Source of the DNA: Bdellovibrio sp.
Lineage (GTDB): Bacteria; Bdellovibrionota; Bacteriovoracia; Bacteriovoracales; Bacteriovoracaceae
DNA length: 64,000 bases
NCBI GenBank assembly: GCA_016187935.1
Contig: JACPIU010000026.1
Coordinates: 310,001-374,000, forward strand
Reading direction: 5' to 3'
In this document: positions 33,617 through 42,442 of the stretch, piece after piece
Numbering within the stretch: the stretch's first letter is position 1
Layout: each line of letters begins with the position of its first letter
The notes under the pieces: model-generated
What the model saw: only the letters and a program-made list of their open reading frames with translations
Databases searched by the model: none
Told to the model about the DNA's origin: nothing
Translations under genes and position numbers: made by a program

Positions 33617-35296
33617 ATGTTTAGAAAAGAATTTGTAGACGTTATTAGTCAAACCGGGATGGTTCCAGTAAAGGACCTGCGCCCCTTACTGAACAATAAA
33701 ACTGAAGCGGAAATTACGGAACTCAAACTTCTTGAATTTGAATTTTTTGATGATGTGAGATTCGCAAAGGTAGTTGCGGAAAAATATAATCTTACATTCA
33801 TCGATCTTGCAAATGCCAAAATGAGCGATAGTGTTCTATCTTTGATAAAGAAGAGTGATGCAATAAAATATCGAGCTATTCCTATACAAAAAACAGCAAA
33901 AGCCGTTACGGTTGCGGTTTATGATCCATCAATTGCAAAAATTAAAACGGAACTGCAAACACTTTTTCAGCATAATGTTGAATTGATTTTAACCAATATC
34001 GGAAGTTGGTCGAAAATATTTTCACGACTGACGGATTCGATAGACGATATCCTAGAGACTGTGCGCGAAATTCGTCCTGAATCTGAGGCCGATGAGAAAC
34101 ATGACACAAAAAGCGAAGAAATTGGTGAAGATATTATTAGACTCGTCAATCGAATTTTGGCAGAAGCCTTTATAAAAAAGGCCAGTGATATTCACATTGA
34201 ACCTTATGAACATGTGTTTCGCATCAGATTTCGCGTTGATGGTTCATTACAAGAAGTTATGAAGCCAAATAAAAAGCTCATGCTTCCTATCGTTTCACGC
34301 CTAAAGATTTTGTCTTCAATGGATATTTCAGAAAAGAGAAAGCCTCAAGACGGGAGAATCAAATTGGAGGTGGGAGGCAAGGCCATTGACTATCGTGTTT
34401 CTTCACTTCCCTGTTTGTTCGGAGAAAAAGTTTGTTTGCGGCTGTTGGATAAATCAAATCTCCAGCTTGATATGATGAAGCTGGGTTTTGAAAAAAAGCA
34501 AATTGCGATTTTTCAGGAAGGAATTCATCAACCTTTTGGTATGTGCTTAGTGACCGGACCTACGGGCTCGGGAAAAACGACAACCCTTTATTCTGCTTTG
34601 GCCGAGCTAAATACCATAGATGTGAATGTTTCGACGGCTGAAGACCCGTGTGAATATAATTTAGAGGGGATTAATCAGGTAAATGTAAAAAAAGAAGTAG
34701 GACTTACTTTTGCGACGGCACTAAAGGCCTTTCTTCGCCAAGATCCTGATATAATCATGGTGGGGGAAATCCGTGATTTTGAAACAGGAGAAATTGCTGT
34801 CGAAGCTGCTCTAACAGGACATATGGTGTTGTCCACTTTGCACACTAATGATGCCCCTTCAACAATCGCACGACTTTTGAATATGGGAATTGAGCCATTT
34901 CTCGTAACAGGTGCTTTAAATGTTGTTGTTGCCCAGAGACTTTGCCGTAAAATCTGTGAAGGATGCAAGGAAGAGCACTCGGTACCTATTGAAGATCTCG
35001 TCGCATGCGGAATTGCCGAGAGTTCTGCCATGAAAATGAAAACGTATAAGGGCAAGGGTTGTGGAATCTGCAACGGAACAGGCTATAAGGGACGTGTTGC
35101 AATTTATGAAGTCTTAGCACTTTCTCCTATAATTAAAGAAATTATTCTCAAGCATGGAACAGCAGATGATATAAAGAAACAGGCCATAAAGGAAGGCATG
35201 AAAACTTTGCGTATGGCCGCTTTAACTAAGGTTGCTCAAGGATTCACGACACTTGATGAAGCCGTTTCAAATTCAGGCTCAGATAAGTTTTCATAG
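33617..35296 (+). CDS. pilB: type IV pilus assembly ATPase PilB
   Basis: 559 residues. An N-terminal T2SSE_N-like domain is followed by the secretion ATPase with Walker A GPTGSGKTT (about 314-322), Asp box, Walker B IIMVGEIRDFETGEIA and the His box. The tetracysteine CRKICEGC...CGICNGTGY (about 442-486) is characteristic of PilB/GspE rather than PilT. It drives pilus extension at the inner membrane. It begins a pilB-pilT-pilC run and is followed 8 bases later by pilT. Confidence 0.97.
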   Translation: MFRKEFVDVISQTGMVPVKDLRPLLNNKTEAEITELKLLEFEFFDDVRFAKVVAEKYNLTFIDLANAKMSDSVLSLIKKSDAIKYRAIPIQKTAKAVTVAVYDPSIAKIKTELQTLFQHNVELILTNIGSWSKIFSRLTDSIDDILETVREIRPESEADEKHDTKSEEIGEDIIRLVNRILAEAFIKKASDIHIEPYEHVFRIRFRVDGSLQEVMKPNKKLMLPIVSRLKILSSMDISEKRKPQDGRIKLEVGGKAIDYRVSSLPCLFGEKVCLRLLDKSNLQLDMMKLGFEKKQIAIFQEGIHQPFGMCLVTGPTGSGKTTTLYSALAELNTIDVNVSTAEDPCEYNLEGINQVNVKKEVGLTFATALKAFLRQDPDIIMVGEIRDFETGEIAVEAALTGHMVLSTLHTNDAPSTIARLLNMGIEPFLVTGALNVVVAQRLCRKICEGCKEEHSVPIEDLVACGIAESSAMKMKTYKGKGCGICNGTGYKGRVAIYEVLALSPIIKEIILKHGTADDIKKQAIKEGMKTLRMAALTKVAQGFTTLDEAVSNSGSDKFS

Positions 35297-35304
35297 AGGT
35301 ATGT

Positions 35305-36456
35305 ATGAATGATGCAGTTAAAAGAAAAGATGGAAGTTTAACTCGAACTAAAGAAGCTGGAATTGGGGAATCCGTTAAGATTCAACAGCTCTTTAAGTTA
35401 ATGGTGGACAATGGTGCATCAGACTTGCATATCACTTCAGGGTCTTCTCCAGGTATGCGCGTTCACGGTGAGATCGTAAGGGTTAAAACACCACCTTTGA
35501 CTGCTCAAGATACCAAGAGACTTGTCTATCAGGTTCTAACTGAAGATCAAAAAAATGATTTTGAAAAAAATCTTGAAATCGACTTCTCTTTTGGAATTAA
35601 AGGTTTAGCGCGCTTTCGATCTAACGTCTTTTATTCAAAAGGAGCAGTTGCGGCAGTGTTTCGTCAAATTCCGACAATTATTCCGGACTTTAAGGCACTA
35701 AATTTACCTAATACATTATTGACCATTACCGATGTATCAAACGGATTAATTCTTGTTACTGGGCCGACAGGTTCTGGAAAATCAACAACCTTGGCATCGA
35801 TGATTGATCGATTAAATGAAAATGAAGCTGGTCATATTATCACTCTTGAAGACCCGGTTGAATTTGTTCACAATCATAAAAATTGCGTTGTAAACCAGCG
35901 CGAAATTGGTACCGATAGCACCGACTTTCACCATGCTCTAAAGTCGCTTTTGCGGCAAGACCCGGATATCGTACTTGTGGGTGAATTACGGGACACGGAG
36001 ACTATTGAAGCGGCCCTGACCATTGCTGAAACTGGACACTTAGTTTTTGGAACCCTTCACACCAATTCTTGCGTGCAAACGATCAATCGTATTGTGAACG
36101 TATTTCCGGCGCATCAACAAGATCAAATACGAACCTTGCTCTCCTTTGTTTTGCAAGGAGTTGTTGCTCAACAACTGTTACCGAAATCCTTTGAGCCAGG
36201 TCGATTCGCCGCTATTGAATTGCTCGTACCAACACCCGCTATTCGAAATCTTATCCGTGAAGACAAAGTACATCAAATCTATTCTCAAATGCAGATAGGT
36301 CAGGATAAAACAGGCATGGTTACCATGAACCAAAGTTTGCGGAATGCGGTTGAGAAAGGTCTTATCGATACGGATACGGCCATGAGTTATTCAACGGCAC
36401 CAGAGGAATTGCAAAATATGCTGGGCCTGAAAGGTAAAGATGTTAAGTCGAAATAA
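35305..36456 (+). CDS. pilT: twitching motility retraction ATPase PilT
   Basis: 383 residues. Starts with the PAS-like part GASDLHITSGSSPGMRVHGEI, then Walker A GPTGSGKST at 153-161, Walker B VLVGELRDTETIEAA, and the PilT-specific AIRNLIRED near residue 312. No tetracysteine. It powers pilus retraction. About 30 residues of N-terminal extension precede the usual PilT start, and the C-terminus is normal. Confidence 0.97.
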   Translation: MNDAVKRKDGSLTRTKEAGIGESVKIQQLFKLMVDNGASDLHITSGSSPGMRVHGEIVRVKTPPLTAQDTKRLVYQVLTEDQKNDFEKNLEIDFSFGIKGLARFRSNVFYSKGAVAAVFRQIPTIIPDFKALNLPNTLLTITDVSNGLILVTGPTGSGKSTTLASMIDRLNENEAGHIITLEDPVEFVHNHKNCVVNQREIGTDSTDFHHALKSLLRQDPDIVLVGELRDTETIEAALTIAETGHLVFGTLHTNSCVQTINRIVNVFPAHQQDQIRTLLSFVLQGVVAQQLLPKSFEPGRFAAIELLVPTPAIRNLIREDKVHQIYSQMQIGQDKTGMVTMNQSLRNAVEKGLIDTDTAMSYSTAPEELQNMLGLKGKDVKSK

Positions 36457-36474
36457 GTAGCGTGAGGTCTATTT

Positions 36475-37695
36475 ATGGCAAAGTGGAAATGGGAGGGCTT
36501 AGATAAGGCAGGAAAGCGCGCACGCGGTGCCATTGATGCTGCTACCCAACGCGAGGCCCGCAAACTTCTGCGCGCTCAAGGTCTTCGTCCAAAACGGATC
36601 ATGGCCCCCTCCATTTTAGAATTTGATCTGGGTTCTTATATGGTTGAAAAGGGGTTTGCGAGTGCCTTTTCTCCCAAGGAACTCATGCAGTTCACCAAGC
36701 AACTGGCGATTATGATCAATGCGGGTGTTCCCATTATGCAAGCTCTTGAAGTGCAATATAAATCAGAGAAAAATGCGGCATTAAAACGAACCATCAAGAA
36801 AGTTGCAGCTGACGTTGGTGAAGGTAAAACAGTTGCAGAGGCCTTAGGAAAACATAAGGGGTTTGATAAACTTTATTGTAATCTAGTTAAAGCGGGAGAG
36901 GCCGGGGGTATTCTTGATACCATTTTAAACAAATTGGCCGGGCATCTTGAAAAACAAGAGAAAACCAAATCACAAATCAAATCTGCCATGACTTACCCTG
37001 GAATTGTGTGTCTTATTGGAGCGGGAGTAATTTGGGGGTTGATGGTTTTTATTGTTCCTAAGTTTCAGGAGATGTTGAAAGATACGGGACAACAAACTCC
37101 CTGGATTACTCAATTTGTGATTGATATTTCACAATTTTTACAGGATTACACTTTGATTTTACTTCCTATTTTTTTTGTGATTATCGCGATGTTGAATGCA
37201 TGGAGAAAAACGGCTGTTGGGAAATTTGTTTTTGATCGTAGCATGATGAAAATGCCTATCTTTGGCGGCATTATTATTAAAGGAAATCTTTGCAATTTTA
37301 CCCGTACTCTCGCCACTCTTTTAAGTTCTGGTGTGTCTTTGATTGATGCACTGGAAATATGCAATGATATTGTCGACAACGGCGTAATTCAGAAAGATCT
37401 TGTGGTCGTCCGCAAGGCGGTAATGGAAGGCAAGACCATTACCGAACCTTTGTCGAAAATAACTTACTTTCCAGATATGGTAAATTCTATGGTTAAAGTC
37501 GGAGAACAGACAGGAAATTTGGATGCTATGTTAGAAAAGATCTCCATTGTTTTTGAGGAAGAAGTGAACGAATTAGTGGGAAACATGACCAAATTGATCG
37601 AACCTCTTATTATTGTAGTCCTAGGTGGAGCAGTGGCAACAGTTCTGGTCGCAATGTATCTGCCAATTTTCATGTCTGCTGGCGGAGGAGAATAG
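36475..37695 (+). CDS. pilC: type IV pilus inner-membrane platform protein PilC
   Basis: 406 residues with the two GspF domains: first FTKQLAIMINAGVPIMQALE (about 68-87) and second FTRTLATLLSSGVSLIDALE (about 279-298), and three membrane segments (IVCLIGAGVIWGLMVFI, LILLPIFFVIIAML, and LIIVVLGGAVATVLVAMYLPI). It connects the ATPases with pilin. The gene ends 9 bases from the stop of the convergent membrane protein at 37705. Confidence 0.97.
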   Translation: MAKWKWEGLDKAGKRARGAIDAATQREARKLLRAQGLRPKRIMAPSILEFDLGSYMVEKGFASAFSPKELMQFTKQLAIMINAGVPIMQALEVQYKSEKNAALKRTIKKVAADVGEGKTVAEALGKHKGFDKLYCNLVKAGEAGGILDTILNKLAGHLEKQEKTKSQIKSAMTYPGIVCLIGAGVIWGLMVFIVPKFQEMLKDTGQQTPWITQFVIDISQFLQDYTLILLPIFFVIIAMLNAWRKTAVGKFVFDRSMMKMPIFGGIIIKGNLCNFTRTLATLLSSGVSLIDALEICNDIVDNGVIQKDLVVVRKAVMEGKTITEPLSKITYFPDMVNSMVKVGEQTGNLDAMLEKISIVFEEEVNELVGNMTKLIEPLIIVVLGGAVATVLVAMYLPIFMSAGGGE

Positions 37696-37704
37696 TGCAC
37701 ATCT

Positions 37705-39219
37705 TCATTGTGATATCAAGAATGAACAGGGATTGGTCGAAGTTTCCGAATGACCAGAAGAAAGCCTTTTAAGATAGTCCGATTTTTGTATTGATTCGAA
37801 CGGAAAGTCATTTAAATATTTAATTTTTTGAATTGAAGAATATTTTTTTGAGCAAAAAACTTTGAGAACATATTTTTGCGACACAGGGAAAAGATCTTTC
37901 AGGGGGTTCACAGTTTCGAACTTAGCAAAATCAAAAATAATCTTTCTGGTTAATTGTGCATCGAAATCCGAATCCCCTTCATTTAATAAAAACTTTACAT
38001 ATTGAAGTGCTGATTCGTGTGAGGGCTGATTTTTATAATCATTTTCCCAAATTGATTTGTTACTTAACCAAATTCGAGATTGCCGATAGGATAATAAGGA
38101 AAACACACATAGTACGATCACCATGATTGCCAATAATGTTTGGGAGTGTATTAGGTTGATGACGGATTTGTAAGACAAATAGAAAAAGACGATAAGAGGT
38201 AAGATTAAATACATATCGCTTACAAAAATTGGGGTAATATTAAAGGTCACAACAATCAAGGGAATAAAATAGAGCACAAGTGGAAGAACCAATGCCAAAA
38301 TTGAAAGTCTTTTTTTTAAAAGCCACAACCACAGCATGAAGAGAATACTGCCAGCAAGATTTTGTACTGAATAAATCTTGTAATATAAAGCCAAATCAAA
38401 AGGAAAAATAATATTTATGAAATATCGGCCATACATTTGAGGGATAAGCTGAAGATTTTCTAGCATAGGATATATTTTTATGGCGTTGGCTTGGTGAAGA
38501 TATTTTCCAGTGTAATATCGGTAGTTAAAATAAAAACAGAGAGAAGCTATCGGCAACAGCAGAACAAGGAGTTGGCGCAACTTCAGACGCATTTTTATTT
38601 GGAAGAAAGATTGAACTAGCGGCAACATTGGCCATAAAACCGTAATAGGCTGAGATAAAATGGACAAAAGATACATTAAAATGATTAAGATAACGGTTGT
38701 TTTTTTGGGTAACTGGCACCATGAGAGATAAAAAATAGTTGTCAAAAGAATAAACAAGACGGAAAGCAGATGTTTTCGTGATGCAATATCAGAAACTACA
38801 TTTGCTCCAACTGGATGAGTCGAAATTAAGAAGACAATTGAGTAGGCATGTTTATGTTGAACCCCAATTTTTAACAATAAGAAATAAGCAAAACTAACAA
38901 TCGCCAGCCATAGGATAAAATTTTGTAAATGAAATGAGGAATAACCCGTTATTCTCTCTTGATATATATCTAGCAAAAGAGACAAATCCCTTATAGGTTG
39001 TAGATCGAAGATTTGTGCTGAGCTAAAATATTTTTCGATACTGTCAACTGTTAGCAATGGGATGATATTGCTTTTGTAATCAAGATCAATATGAGGAGAA
39101 TTCTTTAAGATGGAAAAATAGATAACCATCTGAACACTTAAGATAAGTAGTATGAGTATTGGGGTGTTCCCCCATCCCTTTAAAGATTTCGTGATATGCA
39201 CTTTAAATCCTAGAAACAT
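37705..39219 (-). CDS. polytopic membrane protein, GT-C-like candidate pilin glycosyltransferase
   Basis: 504 residues with about ten membrane segments. It is clearly related to the protein encoded at 40133-41728: shared blocks are LQPIRDLS, RKHLLSVLFILL, YLLS-LS-PIT-LWP, and IIFPFDLALYY matching IVFPIKMAFSY. An acidic pair (residues near DLDYKSN) lies before the first shared block, in the early periplasmic loop where GT-C enzymes carry their catalytic Asp, and the PIRDLS block resembles YRPL-xxLS of TMTC-type O-mannosyltransferases. The C-terminal 90 residues are soluble and helical. It transcribes opposite to pilC and diverges from pilA over a 322-base gap. The function is inferred from this context. 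Confidence 0.65.
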   Translation of the reverse strand: MFLGFKVHITKSLKGWGNTPILILLILSVQMVIYFSILKNSPHIDLDYKSNIIPLLTVDSIEKYFSSAQIFDLQPIRDLSLLLDIYQERITGYSSFHLQNFILWLAIVSFAYFLLLKIGVQHKHAYSIVFLISTHPVGANVVSDIASRKHLLSVLFILLTTIFYLSWCQLPKKTTVILIILMYLLSILSQPITVLWPMLPLVQSFFQIKMRLKLRQLLVLLLPIASLCFYFNYRYYTGKYLHQANAIKIYPMLENLQLIPQMYGRYFINIIFPFDLALYYKIYSVQNLAGSILFMLWLWLLKKRLSILALVLPLVLYFIPLIVVTFNITPIFVSDMYLILPLIVFFYLSYKSVINLIHSQTLLAIMVIVLCVFSLLSYRQSRIWLSNKSIWENDYKNQPSHESALQYVKFLLNEGDSDFDAQLTRKIIFDFAKFETVNPLKDLFPVSQKYVLKVFCSKKYSSIQKIKYLNDFPFESIQKSDYLKRLSSGHSETSTNPCSFLISQ

Positions 39220-39541
39220 TTTAGCTTTTCATTATGGCAGATTTCTCTAGTAGGGTATTATTTCAGCAAAAAAACAAGACATTAAAATTCTGCTCGAGAC
39301 ATCCTATAATGACAACTTTTATGGTCACTTTGCGATCCTTTCTGGCCTCATTTGGAGGAAGTAATAAATATGCTAACTGCTTAAAATAGTATTGGTTGAG
39401 ATTTTATTATTGTTTGGTGTTATACTAATATCAATGCATTCGTGCCTATGGTGCTTGGGGGTCTTAAATTCATCAAGCAGCTACGAGTACGAAATGCCTT
39501 ATTAACTTAGGCCTCTCAAGGGCCGAAAATGAGGAGTGTCT
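39220..39541. promoter_or_regulatory. intergenic control region between the GT-C-like gene and pilA
   Basis: This 322-base gap contains no ORF of note. The clearest pilA promoter candidate is an extended -10, TGTTATACT (TG at 39418-39419, hexamer 39421-39426), with a weak TTGAGA -35 at 39396-39401. The resulting leader would be about 110 bases. A small hairpin GGCC-TCTCAA-GGGCC lies at 39511-39525, just before the ribosome site GAGGAG (39531-39536). I see no cyclic-di-GMP riboswitch consensus. Confidence 0.5.
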
Positions 39542-40093
39542 ATGAAAAGGTTAATTTCTAACCTGGCGGGTTTTACTCTCGTCGAGTTGATGGTGGTTGT
39601 TGCCATCATTGGTGTTCTGTCTGCAGTGGCAATTCCAAACTTTAAGTCGTATCAAGCCAAAGCAAAGACTTCCGAGGCAAAGCTGGCCCTCGCTTCGATC
39701 TATGCTGCCGAAACAACATTGATGTCTGACTACGATGCCTATGCTAGTTGCCTTGCTTTTGCAGGATATTCGCCTACGACAGTGCAAAATTACTATGCCA
39801 CTGGTTTTGCGGCATCTGCCAATACGGGCCCTGTCCTCTCCAACGGCGGAGCAGGATGCACAGGAGCGGGAGATACATTTCAGTGGGGAGCATCTAAGCG
39901 GGTTAATAATGTGACGAGAGCAGCTACCGATGTTACTGCCGGAAATATTCCTGGTCTTTCAGCGCCTACCAGTACTACATTCACGGCAGGTGCAATTGGC
40001 GCTATTGATACTGGGTTCACTGCCGTGGGTGCATCAGATGCTTGGATTATTAATCAAGCGAAAACGTTGACGCCGGCCCGAAAAGGTTATTGA
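39542..40093 (+). CDS. pilA: major type IV pilin PilA
   Basis: 183 residues from the ATG at 39542, preceded by GAGGAG; a GTG at 39536 would lie inside that ribosome site. The class III leader is 10 residues ending in Gly10, and the mature protein starts with Phe and carries the canonical FTLVE with Glu5, then VAIIGVLSAVAIPNF. The mature chain is about 173 residues, rich in Ala, Thr, Ser and Gly, with two cysteines (70 and 106) for a possible disulfide. The Ser/Thr-rich C-terminal half (TSTTFTAGAIG) offers sites for O-glycosylation. It is flanked by two GT-C-like genes and followed directly by a strong terminator. Confidence 0.97.
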   Translation: MKRLISNLAGFTLVELMVVVAIIGVLSAVAIPNFKSYQAKAKTSEAKLALASIYAAETTLMSDYDAYASCLAFAGYSPTTVQNYYATGFAASANTGPVLSNGGAGCTGAGDTFQWGASKRVNNVTRAATDVTAGNIPGLSAPTSTTFTAGAIGAIDTGFTAVGASDAWIINQAKTLTPARKGY

Positions 40094-40120
40094 GTCGATG
40101 GCTTTCTTAGGTCCATGTAT

Positions 40121-40150
40121 AGAGGGGGCTAAATGACCCCCTCTTTTTTT
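40121..40150 (+). terminator. pilA terminator overlapping the next gene's RBS and start
   Basis: AGAGGGGG (40121-40128) pairs perfectly with CCCCCTCT (40137-40144) around an 8-base loop, followed by a run of T. The 5' arm supplies the Shine-Dalgarno sequence GAGGGGG and the loop contains the ATG (40133-40135) of the downstream GT-C-like gene. Confidence 0.85.
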
Positions 40151-41728
40151 GTATCATTTTTGAAGGACAAAAATGATAAATATACCTATGGACTAGTATC
40201 TATTTTGCTTTTTCTTCTTTTCACGGCATATCTTAAACTTTTTGATCATGAAAACTTAGTTCGTTTCGATGAAGCGATTATTACTGAGCCTTTGAAAAAA
40301 ATTATCTCCCTTCCTCAGTACCTCGGAAATATCTGGGGAGGACAGCTTGCCGATCTCCAGCCGATAAGAGATCTTTCATATTTTGCAAACTTTCCCTTCG
40401 AATCATACTTTCCTCAAATTTATCTTTTCAGCAATTTCATCGTTTTTGCATTTATTCTTTGGGTTGCTCAAAAGATTTTTTTTCGCCTCATTGGTGCTCA
40501 TGGGCAAACCTTAATTTGGATGTGTGCTTTTGCTCTACATCCGATTTTTTCTCAAACAGTGCCTTGGATTGCCGCTAGAAAACATCTTCTTTCTGTTCTC
40601 TTTATTCTTTTGGCCCAAGAACAATTGCCTTTATTTGCAAATCACATGCGCCATATTTCGGGGTGGATAAAAATTACGCTCTACTATCTATTATCAACTC
40701 TAAGTAACCCGATTACTCTTTTGTGGCCAGGGAGTAACTTTATTCAATCTTTGATAAAAAAGGAAAAATTAAGAGGATGGATTCCTCTTCTGATAGTAAT
40801 GTTTTTTATAGCAGGAATAAATTATTACTATTATAGCTACGTATTTATTAAACTTTCTCAAACTCAAAAAATTTTAGCTTTCAGTGGAGTGGCACCAATT
40901 CTCAACGCTCTTGGGCGAAATTTCTTTCAAATCGTTTTTCCCATCAAGATGGCCTTTAGTTATGATCCTGAAAGTCTCTGCAATCTGATAGGCATTTCTT
41001 TGCTTGTTTTTTGGCACTCTGTGATCATAAAAAGGTTGGACCAGCAGGAAGTGTGCTTTATATTGGGATTATTTTGGCCTACTCAATTGATTACAAACTT
41101 TATTCCGACTTTTATTTTTGTTTCTGATACATATCTTCTGCTCCCCTTATTTGCATTTTTCTGTTCCTGCATTTTGCTTACAAAGAAAATTCCTTCCCGC
41201 GCAATAATCATAGGTGTATCTTGTCTATCCTTGCTTCTTTTTTGCAAAACATATCCTTCGATCAATCGATGGTCTGATTCAAAAACATTCTGGGAAATGT
41301 CTTATCATGAAGAAGATTCTTGTATTAACCTGATTTGGCATACGAATGAGAAGTGGCGGGCATCTGAAATAACAGAAGCTCTTGCAAAAGGCCGCGAAAT
41401 GTTGGCGAGACGGTGCTATCAGAGTGGAACCGAATACCATCGAACCGCCATGAATATTTATATTTTATGTATTCTCAATGAACCAGGACTAGGTCTTGCA
41501 CAGAAGGAAAATCAACTAAGCAAGATACAGTTATCGGATCAGTGGAGAAAATTTTTCTCACAACTTCTTCGTATTGAAACACTGCGCGATGATAAGTTTC
41601 GAAGTTTGCTGCAAGAAGCAGCTAATCTTAAACTCGCGTATGAGGATCCACTACTTCATAAAGCAAGAGAAAGATGCGTTGGGCCGACCATAAATTTTTC
41701 TTGTCAGCAATTATTTTCAAGTCACTAG
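40133..41728 (+). CDS. polytopic membrane protein, paralog of the gene at 37705; candidate pilin glycosyltransferase
   Basis: 531 residues with about ten membrane segments followed by a soluble helical tail of about 130 residues with TPR-like character. Shared blocks with the protein on the other side of pilA are LADLQPIRDLSYFANF, ALHPIFSQTVPWIAARKHLL, YYLLSTLSNPITLLWP and FFQIVFPIKMAFSYD. HP, RK and the PIRDLS block parallel the TMTC/PMT-like GT-C fold. Its start ATG sits in the loop of the pilA terminator. A TTG at 40160 is an alternative. TfpW and related enzymes that modify pilin in Pseudomonas lie next to pilA in the same way; sequence identity to them is not claimed. Confidence 0.65.
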   Translation: MTPSFFVSFLKDKNDKYTYGLVSILLFLLFTAYLKLFDHENLVRFDEAIITEPLKKIISLPQYLGNIWGGQLADLQPIRDLSYFANFPFESYFPQIYLFSNFIVFAFILWVAQKIFFRLIGAHGQTLIWMCAFALHPIFSQTVPWIAARKHLLSVLFILLAQEQLPLFANHMRHISGWIKITLYYLLSTLSNPITLLWPGSNFIQSLIKKEKLRGWIPLLIVMFFIAGINYYYYSYVFIKLSQTQKILAFSGVAPILNALGRNFFQIVFPIKMAFSYDPESLCNLIGISLLVFWHSVIIKRLDQQEVCFILGLFWPTQLITNFIPTFIFVSDTYLLLPLFAFFCSCILLTKKIPSRAIIIGVSCLSLLLFCKTYPSINRWSDSKTFWEMSYHEEDSCINLIWHTNEKWRASEITEALAKGREMLARRCYQSGTEYHRTAMNIYILCILNEPGLGLAQKENQLSKIQLSDQWRKFFSQLLRIETLRDDKFRSLLQEAANLKLAYEDPLLHKARERCVGPTINFSCQQLFSSH

Positions 41729-42423
41729 TGGTTGTTCAGAGGTATTTGCCCACCTCGTTTTTTGATAGCCTTCAGATAAGCATTTTTTAGAGGGTGTTTA
41801 TCTGGTAGTTCGAGGTAGGCTTGGGTTAAAATTTTCAGAGCATTTTCATCGTCGCCAGAGGAATCGGCATCAATTCTTGCGAGTATTTTTGGCAATAACG
41901 GAAACTTTTTTTGAATATCCGGCACTGTTGAGAGCCTGGTATAAGCAATTTTTGCTTGCGTTAAGTCTTTGGCTTCATAGAGAAAATGGAAGCCAGCGTG
42001 ATAATTGATTGAGTAGTCATTGGGGTATTTTTCCATTGCTTTTCTGTAAAGATAACTGGCTCCGTCTAAATCATCCTTTATGATAGAGAGATATTGTCCA
42101 CCAACAAGATAGGACATGTAAAACTCGGGCTCAAGAGCAATGATTGTTTTGAAACGTAAAAAAAGCCATGAATTTAAGTCTCGTGTTTTATAGTGATCAA
42201 TATCGGCTCCCAAAAGTGTTTGGGACCAGAGGAGAGAAGAGAGTAAGCGTTTTTGACCGAATGAAAATATTTTTGCAAAGTCCGCACGCAGATTGGTGGC
42301 AGTTTCTTGTTTGGATACCTGTAGTGCCGGGAGGTGCAATTTATTATTGGCATTTACAGCGAAAATAAAAAAAAATATACTCAGAACTAAATAGTAAAAT
42401 GTGGTCTTGCTCGTTAACGCCAT
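41725..42423 (-). CDS. membrane-anchored TPR-like protein
   Basis: 232 residues from the ATG at 42423 (a start further upstream, at 42477, would run into the ABC gene). One N-terminal anchor (FYYLVLSIFFFIFAV, about 9-24) is followed by helical repeats with TPR character (ALEPEFYMSYLVGGQYLSI, LYRKAMEKYPNDYSINYHAG). Its stop overlaps the 3' end of the GT-C-like gene by 4 bases in convergent orientation. The function is unknown; TPR proteins in pilus loci often scaffold assembly. Confidence 0.65.
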   Translation of the reverse strand: MALTSKTTFYYLVLSIFFFIFAVNANNKLHLPALQVSKQETATNLRADFAKIFSFGQKRLLSSLLWSQTLLGADIDHYKTRDLNSWLFLRFKTIIALEPEFYMSYLVGGQYLSIIKDDLDGASYLYRKAMEKYPNDYSINYHAGFHFLYEAKDLTQAKIAYTRLSTVPDIQKKFPLLPKILARIDADSSGDDENALKILTQAYLELPDKHPLKNAYLKAIKKRGGQIPLNNH

Positions 42424-42430
42424 AGGGCCA

Positions 42431-42438
42431 ATTATAAT
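42431..42438. promoter_or_regulatory. symmetric ATTATAAT, possible bidirectional -10 element
   Basis: The perfect palindrome ATTATAAT occupies the 19 bases between the divergent starts at 42423 and 42443 and provides TATAAT on both strands. No clear -35 element is seen on either side, and spacing to the ABC start codon is only 4 bases, so the plus-strand use is doubtful. Confidence 0.25.
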
Positions 42439-42442
42439 CAAA

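Noticed and set aside
39427-39541. Cyclic-di-GMP riboswitch in the pilA leader
   Set aside because: The leader lacks the conserved GEMM sequence blocks; only a small hairpin near the ribosome site is visible.
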